The notes: generated by a model not told the origin, from the sequence alone. Shown: positions 30,351 to 39,321, counted from the first letter of the stretch. The stretch is DNA of 45,488 nt from Hyphomicrobiales bacterium (GCA_930633525.1 CAKNFP010000006.1:1-45488); one strand, 5' to 3'. Translations and numbers: made by a program.

Positions 30351-31682
30351 TCAGACGTGAACTGCCCCTCGGATCATCTCGATCAGATCGGCGCTGTCCG
30401 CCCGCTCCCCGAGCGCGGCGAGACGCGCCTCGAGTCTGCCGGCATCCGCCCCGAGGTGATCGCGGCAGAGCACCGAGAGCCGCTCCATCACTTCATCCCC
30501 TTCCAGGCTGCGTAGGGGTTCGTTGCTCAGCGCTGTGGCGCCGTCGCTCCATGAAACATGGACATGGGCCATGCGTGGCCGCAGCGAAGGGTTCGAGATG
30601 CATTCGATCCTCGGATACCAGCCGACGACCTCCGGATCCCTCAGCCACTCGATCGGCAGCAGGACGTTCTCCGGATCACGGCCGGCGAGAAGCAGGGCGA
30701 TAGCGAAGACGACACTGAATTTTGCCTGCAACTGGTCGGCCGGATCGCGGATGCCCACGAGGTGGGCCGTCGGCGGATAGATCTCGACGCGCACCGAGGC
30801 GATGTCGCTAGTGGACCGTCCCGACGTGGCGAGGACATGCTGCATGCCCTCCAGCGGCTCGAAGCAGCCGAGGCAGAAAGGATAGCGCTTGTAGATGTTG
30901 CGCAGGATCGCCCAGCGCTCGCCAAGACCATCGGTGAGGGTGGTCTGCATCGCCGCGTCGTCGAACAGCTTCTCGTGCGGATAAGCGGCGTCCTGCCGGG
31001 CGAGCGCGGCGAGGAAACCCTTGGGGCCTTCGATTGCCTTGCTCGCCCCCTTCACGCCGAGCGCGGCCAGCTTCGCCGCCCGAACACCGCGCTCGGCGGC
31101 GAAACCGGAATGCAGGTGCTTGACCATGATGGCCGTGTTGTTGATGTCCTCCCACAGCCCGCCGGCCATGGTCGCGGCGAGGCCGATGGCGCTTGCAGTC
31201 TGCGCAGCGTCGAGACCATACGCGATGCTCGCTGCGACAGCCGAGGCTACCGTCCCGCAGGTGGCCGTAGATTGATGATAGTGATAGTGCCGCTCGCCGG
31301 CGGCGATGCTCAGGCGGATCGCGACCTCGTAGCCCACCGCCACCGCCGCAAGCAATCGCCCGTCGCTCGCAGAGACGCCCGACGCGGCCGCGAGGGCAGC
31401 GGCGACGACCACGGAGCCCGGGTGCATGGAGGTGTCGCGATGAACGTCATCGATCTCGTAGACGGTAGACAATGTCCCGAGTTGAAGCGCGAGAGCCTCT
31501 TCGTTCGTCGCGCCCCGGTAGCGCTTCAGCACCAGAGCGGTCTCGCTGTGCGTCCCATACAGAGCAGCGTGGAGGTGATCGCCGACGCACAGTCGCGCCC
31601 GATCGGCGACATCGATCGGCAAAGGGTTAACGGCAGCCGAACATGCGAAGTCTGCAAGACGCGACGAAATCGTTTCGATCAT
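30351..31682 (-). CDS. MmgE/PrpD family protein (candidate iminodisuccinate-type epimerase)
   Basis: The 443-residue protein has the MmgE/PrpD pattern: the N-terminal helix-rich domain with GTLSTVYEIDDVHRDTSMHPGSVVVAAALA, VGYEVAIRL, GLAATMAGGLWED, MVKHLHSGFAAERGVRAAKLAALG, then the smaller domain (YKRYPFCLGCFEPLEG, VEIYPPTAHLVGI, LQAKFSVVFAIALLLAG). Family members include 2-methylcitrate dehydratase, cis-aconitate decarboxylase and the iminodisuccinate epimerase of Agrobacterium tumefaciens BY6, about the same length. Last gene of the lyase-transporter operon, three bases after the ATPase stop. In this context an epimerase acting on an N-substituted aspartate is the most economical guess; dehydratase activity is the alternative. 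Confidence 0.9.
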   Translation of the reverse strand: MIETISSRLADFACSAAVNPLPIDVADRARLCVGDHLHAALYGTHSETALVLKRYRGATNEEALALQLGTLSTVYEIDDVHRDTSMHPGSVVVAAALAAASGVSASDGRLLAAVAVGYEVAIRLSIAAGERHYHYHQSTATCGTVASAVAASIAYGLDAAQTASAIGLAATMAGGLWEDINNTAIMVKHLHSGFAAERGVRAAKLAALGVKGASKAIEGPKGFLAALARQDAAYPHEKLFDDAAMQTTLTDGLGERWAILRNIYKRYPFCLGCFEPLEGMQHVLATSGRSTSDIASVRVEIYPPTAHLVGIRDPADQLQAKFSVVFAIALLLAGRDPENVLLPIEWLRDPEVVGWYPRIECISNPSLRPRMAHVHVSWSDGATALSNEPLRSLEGDEVMERLSVLCRDHLGADAGRLEARLAALGERADSADLIEMIRGAVHV

Positions 31683-31685
31683 GGG

Positions 31686-33695
31686 TCAGTAAAGATGGCA
31701 GGCCACATGGTGGCCGGGCTGCTGTTCGCGCCATTCCGGCATTTGAACACGGCAGGTTGGGAGTGCCTTTGGACAACGCGCGTGCAGATAGCATCCTGAT
31801 GGTAGCTTCAGGGGGGAGGGAGGCTCGCCGTTCATCAGTATGCGCTCGCGTGTGCGCGCCTTCTGCGGGTCCGGCAATGGAACCGATGAGACCAGCATCT
31901 GCGTGTAGGGCTGCAACGGCGCGGCCACGCCGAGCCTGGCGGGGGCGACCTCGAACAGTCGGCCAAGATACATAACGCCCATGCGGTCGGCGACCGTGCT
32001 GACGACGGCAAGGTCATGGGTGATCAGCAAGATCGTGAGGCCCATTTCTTTGCGTAATTCTTGCAGCAACCCAAGAATTTGAGCGCGAGTCGACATGTCG
32101 AGCGAGGAAACCGGCTCGTCAGCCACCAATACCTTAGGCTCCGCGGCCAGAGCCCTCGCCAGAACGACGCGTTGTCGCTGACCGCCCGATAACTCGTGCG
32201 GATGACGACCCATAAATTCCCGCGCCGGCGTAAGGCCGATCAGTTCTAGCAGTGAGATCGACCGCGCTTCGACCTCATCGCGGCTGCAGATCTTGTAGTT
32301 CAGCAAAGGCTGCGCGAGCGCGTGCCGTATCGTCTTACGCGGGTTGAGGGACGAATAGGGATCCTGGAACACCATCTGTGCGAGCGGCCTATCGCCGTTC
32401 GCCAGCCGCTCAGCAGGGTTCTGATTCCCGATGACGATGCGTCCGTCGCTGACCATTTCCAATCCTGCGACGAGCCGGCCAAGCGTCGACTTACCGCTCC
32501 CGCTTTCGCCAACAAGAGCGAATATCTCGCCCGGCTCGAGCACCAGCGAGACGGTGTTGAGCGCATGCACCGTCGCGTTGCCGCCGAACGCGCCGCCGCG
32601 GGCTGGGAAGTGCTTCTTGGCCGCTTCGATGGTGATGCTGGCCGCGGTGCTGCCATCCTTGCCGATGCGCATCGCGGAGAAGCGGCTCGCGCGGTGCGGC
32701 AGCGCACCTACTTCCACCGCAGGGCTCGCACCATCGCCGCCCGGGTGATAACAGCGGATCTGGCCGGCGGCCGTTGTTTCGAGAGGCGGTACGGTGGCCT
32801 CGCACTCCGCAGTCCTACGCGGACACCGCACCGCGAAGCGGCAGCCCGGGGGCGGCGTGCGGAGATTGGGCACTTCTCCGCCAATGGTGCGGAGGTCGCC
32901 AGCCTCCCCCACCGGGATCACGCATTCGATTAGCCCTTTGGTATAGGGATGCTGCGGATTGGCGAATATCTCCTCGACCGTGTTCTGCTCGACGAGTTGG
33001 CCCGCATACATCACGTAGACCCGATCGGCGAGCTCCGCCACCAGGCCAAAGTCATGCGTCACGAAGATCATGCCGCATCGCGTATGCTTCTGGATAGCCC
33101 GGATGAGATCGACGATTTGTGCCTGGATGGTCACGTCGAGCGCGGTCGTCGGTTCGTCGAGGATCAGGAGCTTCGGCCGTCGCGCAATCGCCATGGCGAT
33201 CAGGATGCGCTGGCGCATGCCGCCGGAAAGCTGGTGCGGGTAGGAGCGGATCACGCGCAGCGGATCGCCGATGCCGAGATCACCCAACAAAGTCGTGATC
33301 CGTTCTTTCACAGCCGGGTCACGCTCGAACCTGACGTGGCCATTGAAGGCCTCGCATATCTGCGCACCCACCGTAAGCAGCGGATTCAGATAGGTCATCG
33401 GGTCCTGGAAGACATAACCAACGGACGTTCCGCACAGTGCTCGCTGCTGCTCGGGCGAGAGCGTGTCGAGGTCTTTTCCATCGAAGACGATGCGGCCTTC
33501 CGTGCGCCGCCCCGGAGGCGGCAGCAGGTTGAAAAGTGACCGGACCGTTACCGATTTGCCGCAGCCGGATTCACCAACGATGCAGATGATTTCACCTGCC
33601 TCGACCCTCAAGTCGACACCTTCGACGGCGCGGGTTTTCTTGCCGTCGCCTAGCGGGAAGTCGACCGCCAGTCCTTGTACCTGGAGCAGGCTCAT
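31686..33695 (-). CDS. Fused double ABC ATPase (DppD-DppF type)
   Basis: ATG 33695 overlaps the permease stop (ATGA) and gives 669 residues. Two complete ABC domains are present: GESGCGKS 41-48, LSGGM 156-160, LILDEP 177-182; and GESGSGKS 396-403, LSGGQ 502-506, VADEP 524-528. Each is followed by the oligopeptide-type C-terminal region ([16 protein letters not shown] and [11 protein letters not shown] in the first; [15 protein letters not shown] and [10 protein letters not shown] in the second) with Cys residues. It replaces the separate DppD and DppF subunits, as GsiA does, and powers import by the two adjacent permeases. Upstream in-frame residues to 33809 belong to the permease gene region and are not used. 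Confidence 0.93.
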   Translation of the reverse strand: MSLLQVQGLAVDFPLGDGKKTRAVEGVDLRVEAGEIICIVGESGCGKSVTVRSLFNLLPPPGRRTEGRIVFDGKDLDTLSPEQQRALCGTSVGYVFQDPMTYLNPLLTVGAQICEAFNGHVRFERDPAVKERITTLLGDLGIGDPLRVIRSYPHQLSGGMRQRILIAMAIARRPKLLILDEPTTALDVTIQAQIVDLIRAIQKHTRCGMIFVTHDFGLVAELADRVYVMYAGQLVEQNTVEEIFANPQHPYTKGLIECVIPVGEAGDLRTIGGEVPNLRTPPPGCRFAVRCPRRTAECEATVPPLETTAAGQIRCYHPGGDGASPAVEVGALPHRASRFSAMRIGKDGSTAASITIEAAKKHFPARGGAFGGNATVHALNTVSLVLEPGEIFALVGESGSGKSTLGRLVAGLEMVSDGRIVIGNQNPAERLANGDRPLAQMVFQDPYSSLNPRKTIRHALAQPLLNYKICSRDEVEARSISLLELIGLTPAREFMGRHPHELSGGQRQRVVLARALAAEPKVLVADEPVSSLDMSTRAQILGLLQELRKEMGLTILLITHDLAVVSTVADRMGVMYLGRLFEVAPARLGVAAPLQPYTQMLVSSVPLPDPQKARTRERILMNGEPPSPLKLPSGCYLHARCPKALPTCRVQMPEWREQQPGHHVACHLY

Positions 33696-34525
33696 CTTGC
33701 GCTGCCTTTCTGACGCGGATCGAGCACGTCGTTGAGCCCGTCGCCCAATAGATTGAAGCCGAGTGTCGTCACCAAGATGGCAAGGCCCGGAAAGACGGCC
33801 ATCCACCACGCTTGGTTCAGGAAAGGCTGCGCGGCGAACAGGAGCTGCCCCCAGCTTACCTGATCGGGGTCACCGAGGCCGAGGAAGCTGAGGCTGGCTT
33901 CGGTTAGGATTGCACTGGCAATCTGCAACGAGGCCGTGACGATCACCGGCGGCAGCGCGTTCGGCAGGATTTCCGAAAAAATCAGGGCTCCCCGGGAGGC
34001 CCCCGCCAACCGGGCTGCGACGACGAAGTCTTGCCCGCGCAGCTTGAGGAATTCGGCTCTCACGATGCGCGCCGTATCGGACCAACTCAGGATACCGATG
34101 ACTAATACGATTTTAGTGAGCGAGGGACCGAAGAGCGCCACGATCAGGATGGCGAGGAAAAACTGCGGCACGACTTGGAATGCCTCGGCGACGCGCATAA
34201 AGAGTTCGTCGATCCTGCCGCCTACGAAGCCGGATATAGCACCGACGATGATGCCGATGACGGAGGCGAAGGCGGCAGCCGCAAAGCCTACGAGCAGAGA
34301 GACACGCGCACCGTGCGCCATACGCACGAACATGTCGCGGCCGAGATCATCGGTACCAAGGAGGCAGGCAGCGCTAGGCGGGCAAAAAGCCTCGGCACCG
34401 ATGTGGGTCGGAGAGCCTGTCAGCATCGGCCCGAGGATGCCAATCAGGGTCGCCAGGAGGACAAGGGTAAAGCCAACCGTTCCGGAGCGGCTGCGAAACA
34501 GGCGGTACCAGTTTTGAGCAATCAT
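33692..34525 (-). CDS. ABC permease, DppC/OppC type
   Basis: The 277-residue inner-membrane protein starts MIAQNWYRLFRSRSGTVGFTLVLLATL. It contains the periplasmic LLGTDDLGRDMFVRMAHGARVSLLVG signature of DppC-type permeases and the EAA loop VVAARLAGASRGALIFSEILPNALPPVI that contacts the ATPase. About six membrane helices. It lies 12 bases after the DppB-type gene and overlaps the ATPase gene as ATGA. Confidence 0.92.
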   Translation of the reverse strand: MIAQNWYRLFRSRSGTVGFTLVLLATLIGILGPMLTGSPTHIGAEAFCPPSAACLLGTDDLGRDMFVRMAHGARVSLLVGFAAAAFASVIGIIVGAISGFVGGRIDELFMRVAEAFQVVPQFFLAILIVALFGPSLTKIVLVIGILSWSDTARIVRAEFLKLRGQDFVVAARLAGASRGALIFSEILPNALPPVIVTASLQIASAILTEASLSFLGLGDPDQVSWGQLLFAAQPFLNQAWWMAVFPGLAILVTTLGFNLLGDGLNDVLDPRQKGSAR

Positions 34526-34537
34526 GATCCGGCTTTC

Positions 34538-35524
34538 TCAAGTGTAGCGGATGCGCGGATCGACGATGGCGTACAGGATATCCGTGATCAGATTGATGAG
34601 GATGACCACGATCGACGTCACCAGAATGATGCCAATAATAAGCGGGTAGTCGCGGGCGAGCACTCCGTCGTAGAGAAGGCGCCCCATACCCGGCCACGCG
34701 AACACCACCTCAACGAGCACTGATCCGGTCAGCATTGTGCCGATGTTCATGCCAATGATGGTAATGACCGGCAGGAGTGCGTTCGGCAACGCATGTCTGT
34801 AGAGCACAACCGGCTCCCTCACTCCCTTCGCGCGGGCAGTGGTCATGTAGTCGAGCCGCATCACCTGCATCATGCTGGCGCGTGTCATGCGGGTGGCGAG
34901 CGCGATGAAACGCATGCCCAGCGCCAACCCCGGCAAGATAAGGTGCATGCCGATGTCGAAAATCCGGCCAAAACCTTCTGCGGGAGCTCTAAGATTAAGC
35001 ATACCCTGCGTTGGCAGCCAACCGAGCTTGAGCGCAAACACGATCACTAGCAACTGGCCGAGCCAGAAGACCGGAACGGACCAGCCGAACAGTGCAAGGC
35101 CGGTTAAGCTGAGGTCTCCAACTGAATTGGGTGAGCGGGCCGCGATAACGCCGAGCAGAATGCCCAGGCCGATGAACAGCACCATCGTTGGAACCATCAG
35201 TATCATGGTAGCAGGGATGCGATCCAGGATGAGCTCGAGGACGGGCTCCCGATACCGGTAGGAAGCCCCCAAATCGCCTTGGAAGATCTTGCTGACATAG
35301 ATTGCGTATTGCTGGATCAGCGGCTTGTCGAGGCCGTATTCCCGGCGCAGTTCGGCAAGCTGCTCAGTGCCCATATCGGCATCGCCGGTAATGAAGCTGA
35401 GTGGGTCCCCAGGGGCGTTATGCACTAGGACGAAAACGACGGTCACTAAGGCGAAGATTGTCGGTATCGCGAACATCACGCGACGGCCGACGAACGCGAA
35501 GAACGGATTGATCCCGGGCCTCAT
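34538..35524 (-). CDS. ABC permease, DppB/OppB type
   Basis: The start is ATG 35524, with a G-run ten bases upstream. GTG 35533 overlaps the lyase stop as GTGA but has almost no spacing to the G-run. About 328 residues: first helix RRVMFAIPTIFALVTVVFVLVH, the family motif GDPLSFITGD and LRREYGLDKPLIQQY, FQGDLGASYRYREPV, six membrane helices and the EAA loop YMTTARAKGVREPVVLYRHALPNALLPVI. It pairs with the DppC-type subunit to form the channel. Confidence 0.92.
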   Translation of the reverse strand: MRPGINPFFAFVGRRVMFAIPTIFALVTVVFVLVHNAPGDPLSFITGDADMGTEQLAELRREYGLDKPLIQQYAIYVSKIFQGDLGASYRYREPVLELILDRIPATMILMVPTMVLFIGLGILLGVIAARSPNSVGDLSLTGLALFGWSVPVFWLGQLLVIVFALKLGWLPTQGMLNLRAPAEGFGRIFDIGMHLILPGLALGMRFIALATRMTRASMMQVMRLDYMTTARAKGVREPVVLYRHALPNALLPVITIIGMNIGTMLTGSVLVEVVFAWPGMGRLLYDGVLARDYPLIIGIILVTSIVVILINLITDILYAIVDPRIRYT

Positions 35525-35529
35525 CCGCT

Positions 35530-37029
35530 TCACGCCCCCACAATGGCGTCGATCGTATCTTCCAGCCGGCGGGCGCCCGAGGCCTGAGCCTTTTCGATCG
35601 CTTCGCTGCGGCTGCGGTCCAGCGCGATCCGTTCACGCGCCGCTTCTATCTGAGCAGCCACCTGTTCAGGTCCGGGGGAACCGACGATTCGCTCGCGATT
35701 GTGGAGCGATTGCAGGGGATCGATGGAGCCGCGGATATCTTCTTGCGTCACTGACAGTGCACGGCCGATGAGTCGGTCGGAAATCCTGTCTATATCAGCC
35801 GGAGTGATGTCGTCGGGCGCTTTGCCAGCATCGACAGATTCCCGTACTAGATGGGCGACGATCTGGTGTGCGTCGCGCCAGGGAATATGCGTCTTAAGCA
35901 TGAGCATTGCGGCAATGTCGGCCGCTTGGGTCCAACCATGGCCTGCCAGCGCCGCGAGTCGTTCGACGTTTACCGTCATAGTGGTGGTCATACCGTGAAG
36001 CATGGCCAGCATATCCTCGACCTCGTCCATGGCCTCGTAAAGCTGCCACGGACCCATCAGCGTATCTTCGAGCCCATCGGATTCGGCCTTGAGCAAGGTG
36101 AAAACACCGGACAGGCGGCCGATAGCTAGCGAAGCCTGCCCCCTGATCCAGGCCAGCGCCCAGGAGTTCTTCTTCTGGGGCATAATGCTGCTGGTGCTAC
36201 AATAGCTGTCGTGAAGCTCGAGGTATTTGAACTCTGTCGTGGTCCAGAGATAGAGGTCGTTAGCTACGCTCAGCGCATTGGAAATGCAGATCGCGATGAT
36301 GCTGTGTGCATGCAGGAGTGTGTCGAGATTGACCACCGCGTCGCGCGTGTTGCTCTGGACCTTGTCGAATCCCAGAAGCTCCGCGGTCCGCTGCCGCGAG
36401 ATCGGAAACGGCGAGCCGGTCATGATGCCGGAACCGGTAGGGCTTTCCCCAGCTTCTACGTAAAGCTCGCAGGCGCGCTCGGCGTCGCGGGCGAACATCG
36501 CCTCCCACGACATGAGCATGTGGCCGAACGAGGTGCACTGTGCATGCTGGCCGATGCTGTAGCAGGGCATGATCGTCAGAATGTGCCGCTCCGCGACATC
36601 GACGAGACCGCTGCGCAGATCGTTGAGGTGTGAAAGCAGGGAAGGAAGCCTGCGGCGCAGGTTGAAGCGCCAAGACATCGCGTCCAGGTCGCCGGAGGAC
36701 CGCCCGACATTGATCCAGCCGGCAAACTCCGCGCCGATGCTTTCCGTGAGATACGCTTCGCCGGAATGGCGGCCGCCGCCCATCCGATCGCGGACGACAT
36801 CGATCCCCTCTGCTTCCATGCGGCGCAGTCCGGATAGGATCGCGCGTGCGACGTCCGGCTTGATGAGGCCGGCCTCGAACAGCGCGATAGTGTGCGCCTT
36901 GTCGAAGGAATGGAACGCCGTATAGCTGCGCCGCAGATTGCTGATCGGCCCGGGATAGAAACGCTTCTGCAAAAGCGAATCGACTTGACCCGTCAGTCGA
37001 GCCCCAACCTGCCGCACAATGTCCGCCAT
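35530..37029 (-). CDS. Argininosuccinate-lyase-like C-N lyase (candidate IDS/EDDS-type lyase)
   Basis: ATG 37029 is preceded by GGGGAGGTAGG; an in-frame extension to 37152 has no such site. The 499-residue protein belongs to the aspartase/fumarase superfamily: GRSSGDLDAMSWRF near 109-122, YSIGQHAQCTSFGH (157-170), and the signature SSIMPQKKN (280-288) with catalytic Ser281. It departs from true ArgH in several conserved stretches (GRSSGD for GRSRND; Q-H-A-Q-C for Q-x-A-Q-P) and carries a C-terminal extension of about 40 residues. It heads an operon with an importer and an MmgE/PrpD protein, unlike arginine biosynthesis. It should release fumarate from an N-substituted aspartate. EDDS lyase and iminodisuccinate lyase are the closest functional models. 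Confidence 0.88.
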   Translation of the reverse strand: MADIVRQVGARLTGQVDSLLQKRFYPGPISNLRRSYTAFHSFDKAHTIALFEAGLIKPDVARAILSGLRRMEAEGIDVVRDRMGGGRHSGEAYLTESIGAEFAGWINVGRSSGDLDAMSWRFNLRRRLPSLLSHLNDLRSGLVDVAERHILTIMPCYSIGQHAQCTSFGHMLMSWEAMFARDAERACELYVEAGESPTGSGIMTGSPFPISRQRTAELLGFDKVQSNTRDAVVNLDTLLHAHSIIAICISNALSVANDLYLWTTTEFKYLELHDSYCSTSSIMPQKKNSWALAWIRGQASLAIGRLSGVFTLLKAESDGLEDTLMGPWQLYEAMDEVEDMLAMLHGMTTTMTVNVERLAALAGHGWTQAADIAAMLMLKTHIPWRDAHQIVAHLVRESVDAGKAPDDITPADIDRISDRLIGRALSVTQEDIRGSIDPLQSLHNRERIVGSPGPEQVAAQIEAARERIALDRSRSEAIEKAQASGARRLEDTIDAIVGA

Positions 37030-37114
37030 TCCTACCTCCCCAATGCAGTCTGTCGACCACCGGCTCATCAATCGGCGCGGCGAAAGCCAAGCCTGCGAGC
37101 TCTTATCCCTATAA

Positions 37115-37122
37115 GTATATAC
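37115..37122. promoter_or_regulatory. GTATATAC palindrome upstream of the lyase operon
   Basis: A perfect 8-bp palindrome, 86 bp before the lyase start, in an A/T-rich promoter-like stretch. Similar sites are bound by HutC-type regulators; compare the palindrome at 28535-28546. Confidence 0.4.
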
Positions 37123-37201
37123 ATGACAGGAGCGCGAATCGCCGTCAAGCACGTTACGCTTGGAGAGCCGATTGTGTGCTTTCGCTGAGTGCCGCGGGCT
37201 A

Positions 37202-37226
37202 AAGTATCCGTGTAATGCGGATACTT
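37202..37226. other. Perfect 9-bp inverted repeat at the edge of the catabolic island
   Basis: AAGTATCCG (37202-37210) and CGGATACTT (37218-37226) with loop TGTAATG. It lies between the small membrane-protein stop (37267) and the lyase promoter, so it may end the 37267-38914 transcript on the minus strand or be an operator. Confidence 0.5.
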
Positions 37227-37266
37227 CTGCAACGTCAGGGTATCACGACAGTCGTTATACCTTTGA

Positions 37267-37446
37267 TCAGCCGTCCTTCAGAAAATCCACGATAAGAATG
37301 CCCAGGGCGCTACCAGCCAAAGAAATGAGACTGACAGCAGCTAGGATGCCCATAGAGGGAGAGAGAACCCCGATGATCCAAGCCCCGATCCTCCCCAGCA
37401 CGGCAGCGCTTCCGACGATCCCCAGCAGCCCGCTAGCGTTCTTCAT
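37267..37446 (-). CDS. 59-residue small membrane protein
   Basis: ATG 37446 has GAGGGG seven bases upstream on its strand and the frame ends with TGA at 37267. The product starts MKNASGLLGIVGSAAVLG and has two hydrophobic stretches (IGAWIIGVLS, GILAAVSLISLAGSALGILIV) and a charged end DFLKDG. It is probably an inner-membrane protein. A holin-like or small phage membrane role is possible from context; no family was recognised. It is last in the minus-strand run 38914-37267. Confidence 0.6.
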   Translation of the reverse strand: MKNASGLLGIVGSAAVLGRIGAWIIGVLSPSMGILAAVSLISLAGSALGILIVDFLKDG

Positions 37447-37591
37447 CTGCCGCCCCTCGCGTTCTTTGTGCTTCGACGGTCGGCAGTAAAGCAGCGGCGC
37501 CTATTTCATGCAAAGCATAGGGGGCCGTTGCGATCCCGCCATGAGATGAAGGTGAGACTGTCAGGGTCATGCCTTCGGTCGCAACCATTTC

Positions 37592-37614
37592 AGAGTCGCA
37601 AATTTTGCGACTCT
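37592..37614. terminator. Perfect 10-bp hairpin overlapping a stop codon
   Basis: AGAGTCGCAA (37592-37601) and TTGCGACTCT (37605-37614) around ATT. It overlaps the stop of the ADP-ribosyltransferase-like gene (37613-37615). There is no T-run in the direction of that gene, so it may protect the mRNA 3' end rather than terminate. Confidence 0.5.
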
Positions 37615-38260
37615 ACTTCCTGCCCCAAGAGGAGGAAGCCAGCGGCTCGAAACGAGAGACGATTTGCACCTTGTTCAGTTTCCATCGGTCGACGATGAAC
37701 TCCTGCTCGTTCGATTCCAGATGGTCAGGGTGCAGGGCGCGGGCGCACAGGATCGCCTCTGGCGGCGCCAGCGTCTCGAGCACGACCGTTCCGCCACGCG
37801 ATTGCCTCCGGATCTCGGATTGGGCGAACGCCTCCGCCACATCCCGGCTAACGGTCCATGACGCGCCATAGCGGCGGTAACGGGCGTTCGCTGCCAGTTC
37901 TCCCCGCCAGAGCCGGACAGCCGGCCCCGAATAGCTTCGCAGCAGGACACGCAGCGCTCGTGCGAGAACACGGTCGTCGTTGACCATGGAGCGCAGGCTA
38001 TCGCCGTTCGAGGTGAACAGCATCAGGAAGGCGTCTTGGATCTCCGGAGCCGCTGGCGGCAGCCGTGCGATCCTCAGAAAGGCTTCTCGAGAAATGTAGA
38101 GGTCGGCTGCGTGGCAGATGGCCTGCAATGCGCGGTCGGCCTCCCCTCCCCTGACAGCGGCGACGACCTCGCGGATAGCTTGGCGGTTCTGCTCGCGCTC
38201 GCGGCGGATGTCTTCCATGAAAGCGGCAACGTCGGATGCCGAGGCGGCTGTCTGATCCAT
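37613..38260 (-). CDS. ADP-ribosyltransferase-like protein (R-S-E pattern)
   Basis: ATG 38260 is used; an in-frame extension to 38575 crosses the preceding gene. The 215-residue product has a helical N-terminal half and a C-terminal half fitting R-S-E mono-ADP-ribosyltransferases: Arg119 in VRLWRGE, SWT at 134-136 in place of STS, and E185-Q-E187 in NEQEFIVDR. Between them lie the usual AEAFA helix and the GGTVVLETLAPPEAILCA strands. No signal peptide, so it would act inside the cell or be delivered, for example with a virion. It could modify host or phage proteins. The assignment rests on motif order only. Confidence 0.6.
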   Translation of the reverse strand: MDQTAASASDVAAFMEDIRREREQNRQAIREVVAAVRGGEADRALQAICHAADLYISREAFLRIARLPPAAPEIQDAFLMLFTSNGDSLRSMVNDDRVLARALRVLLRSYSGPAVRLWRGELAANARYRRYGASWTVSRDVAEAFAQSEIRRQSRGGTVVLETLAPPEAILCARALHPDHLESNEQEFIVDRWKLNKVQIVSRFEPLASSSWGRK

Positions 38261-38295
38261 ACGGCTACATCTCGCGGGGTTGAGAACACGTGCCG

Positions 38296-38538
38296 TCACG
38301 CGGCCTTCCTCAGCCACCCATATACGCGTTGAGCGATTGTCGCCCGCGGCTCGAAGAGCCCTCCCGCTGGCCCGCAGCTCGCGCCATCCGATCGATATGA
38401 CACGCAGCTCCGCCACATACGCCCGTGGACCGGATCGAGCTTTCCCGTGTCCGGGTGCCGACACCATGGACCTTGAGGCGGGATAGAGCAGAAGCTGCGA
38501 GGCTGGAACCGATATCGGCAATCGCTGCATGGTTTCAT
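38296..38538 (-). CDS. Small Cys-rich protein
   Basis: ATG 38538 begins MKPCSDCRYRFQPRSFCS; the 80-residue product has six cysteines (CxxC near the start, then WCRHP, SCVSY, SCGPAGG) and a basic C-terminal helix ending YGWLRKAA. It probably binds zinc. In-frame residues upstream overlap the preceding gene and are not used. Function unknown. Part of the minus-strand run with the ADP-ribosyltransferase-like gene. Confidence 0.55.
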   Translation of the reverse strand: MKPCSDCRYRFQPRSFCSIPPQGPWCRHPDTGKLDPVHGRMWRSCVSYRSDGASCGPAGGLFEPRATIAQRVYGWLRKAA

Positions 38539-38575
38539 GGGTGTCGTTTGCAGGAACCGAACCTGCCCCACACAA

Positions 38576-38914
38576 TCAAGCCCTTGCCAGCCAATAGATG
38601 TCGCAGCCGCCCTCGGTCTCCTCGAGGCGATCGACAGCAAGGTTACGACGCGGGCGTTCAGTCGCGCTCGCCTGCACGGGCGGCCAGACCTGCCGCGTGC
38701 GCGCGCCGTTCGTGAACCAGTTGAGGATTGCCTTGATGTCTTCCTGCGGCATCGGGATTGGCTCTTGCTCGATCGGAGCATAAAGAGCCGGACCCAAGCG
38801 CTCACGCAGCGTCGGGTTCTTCGCCTTCCGCTCGCGCTCCCTCATGAGACACCAGTCAAAATAAGTCATGCCAAGGTCTTTCCATGGCTTTTTCCGAATT
38901 CGCTTCTCGGCCAT
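38576..38914 (-). CDS. Hypothetical basic protein, 112 residues
   Basis: ATG 38914 with AGGTGA upstream. The product begins MAEKRIRKKPWKDLGMTYFDW, and a middle segment PMPQEDIKAILNWFTNGAR is helical. No family was recognised. It is the first gene of the minus-strand group 38914-37267, with the AT-rich promoter-like stretch 38960-39050 upstream. Confidence 0.6.
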   Translation of the reverse strand: MAEKRIRKKPWKDLGMTYFDWCLMRERERKAKNPTLRERLGPALYAPIEQEPIPMPQEDIKAILNWFTNGARTRQVWPPVQASATERPRRNLAVDRLEETEGGCDIYWLARA

Positions 38915-39321
38915 ATGTCACCTATCGGCTATGGCGCGGCCCCGTCCATCAGCGATCGGCCCGCTATGTGATAGACTATACCATATATAGTATTGATATG
39001 CACGTACATCGCATTATATAGAGCTGATTTTTACACGAATCAGGCCGTATATGACGCTACGGTTACATGCTTAGGTGATGAACGTTGCTATCGGGCTCCC
39101 CTCGAATGCCTCTTGCAACAGTTCATGAGGGGCTGCTCCCTCTCATGGAGAGGGCGCCAGTTGCATATGGCATGGGTGCTCATCTCATAGGGTCAGGATC
39201 GGTCTCTGATCATTCCCTGACCGGTCGTCGATCGTACGCCGCTGAGCGAAGCGAAGCGGAATAGATGCTTTACGAGGAATTAGATCTTGATCCTCTTTGA
39301 CATCCTTTTATCTCCCTTGAT
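38915..39321. other. AT-rich non-coding region, candidate replication origin
   Basis: No supported gene in about 400 bases. 38965-39050 is strongly A/T-rich and contains several short palindromes (for example CCATATATAGTAT), a plausible unwinding region or promoter. A hairpin GGTCAGG/CCTGACC lies at 39191-39222. The 10-bp phased repeats at 39282-39330 follow, directly beside the 413-residue gene. Together these resemble an iteron origin, but no DnaA box was recognised. Confidence 0.45.

Noticed and set aside
30558..31799. Plus-strand open frame of 413 codons opposite the MmgE/PrpD gene
   Set aside because: The minus frame carries the whole family pattern; the plus frame is Arg/Asp-rich with no motif or ribosome-binding site.
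27583..37226. Stem-loop at 27583 and inverted repeat at 37202 as ends of a transposon carrying the catabolic genes
   Set aside because: The two structures share no sequence, no target duplication was seen and there is no transposase.
38915..39321. tRNA or integrase attachment site in the AT-rich gap
   Set aside because: No cloverleaf, no CCA-adjacent TPsiC pattern and no integrase gene in the window.
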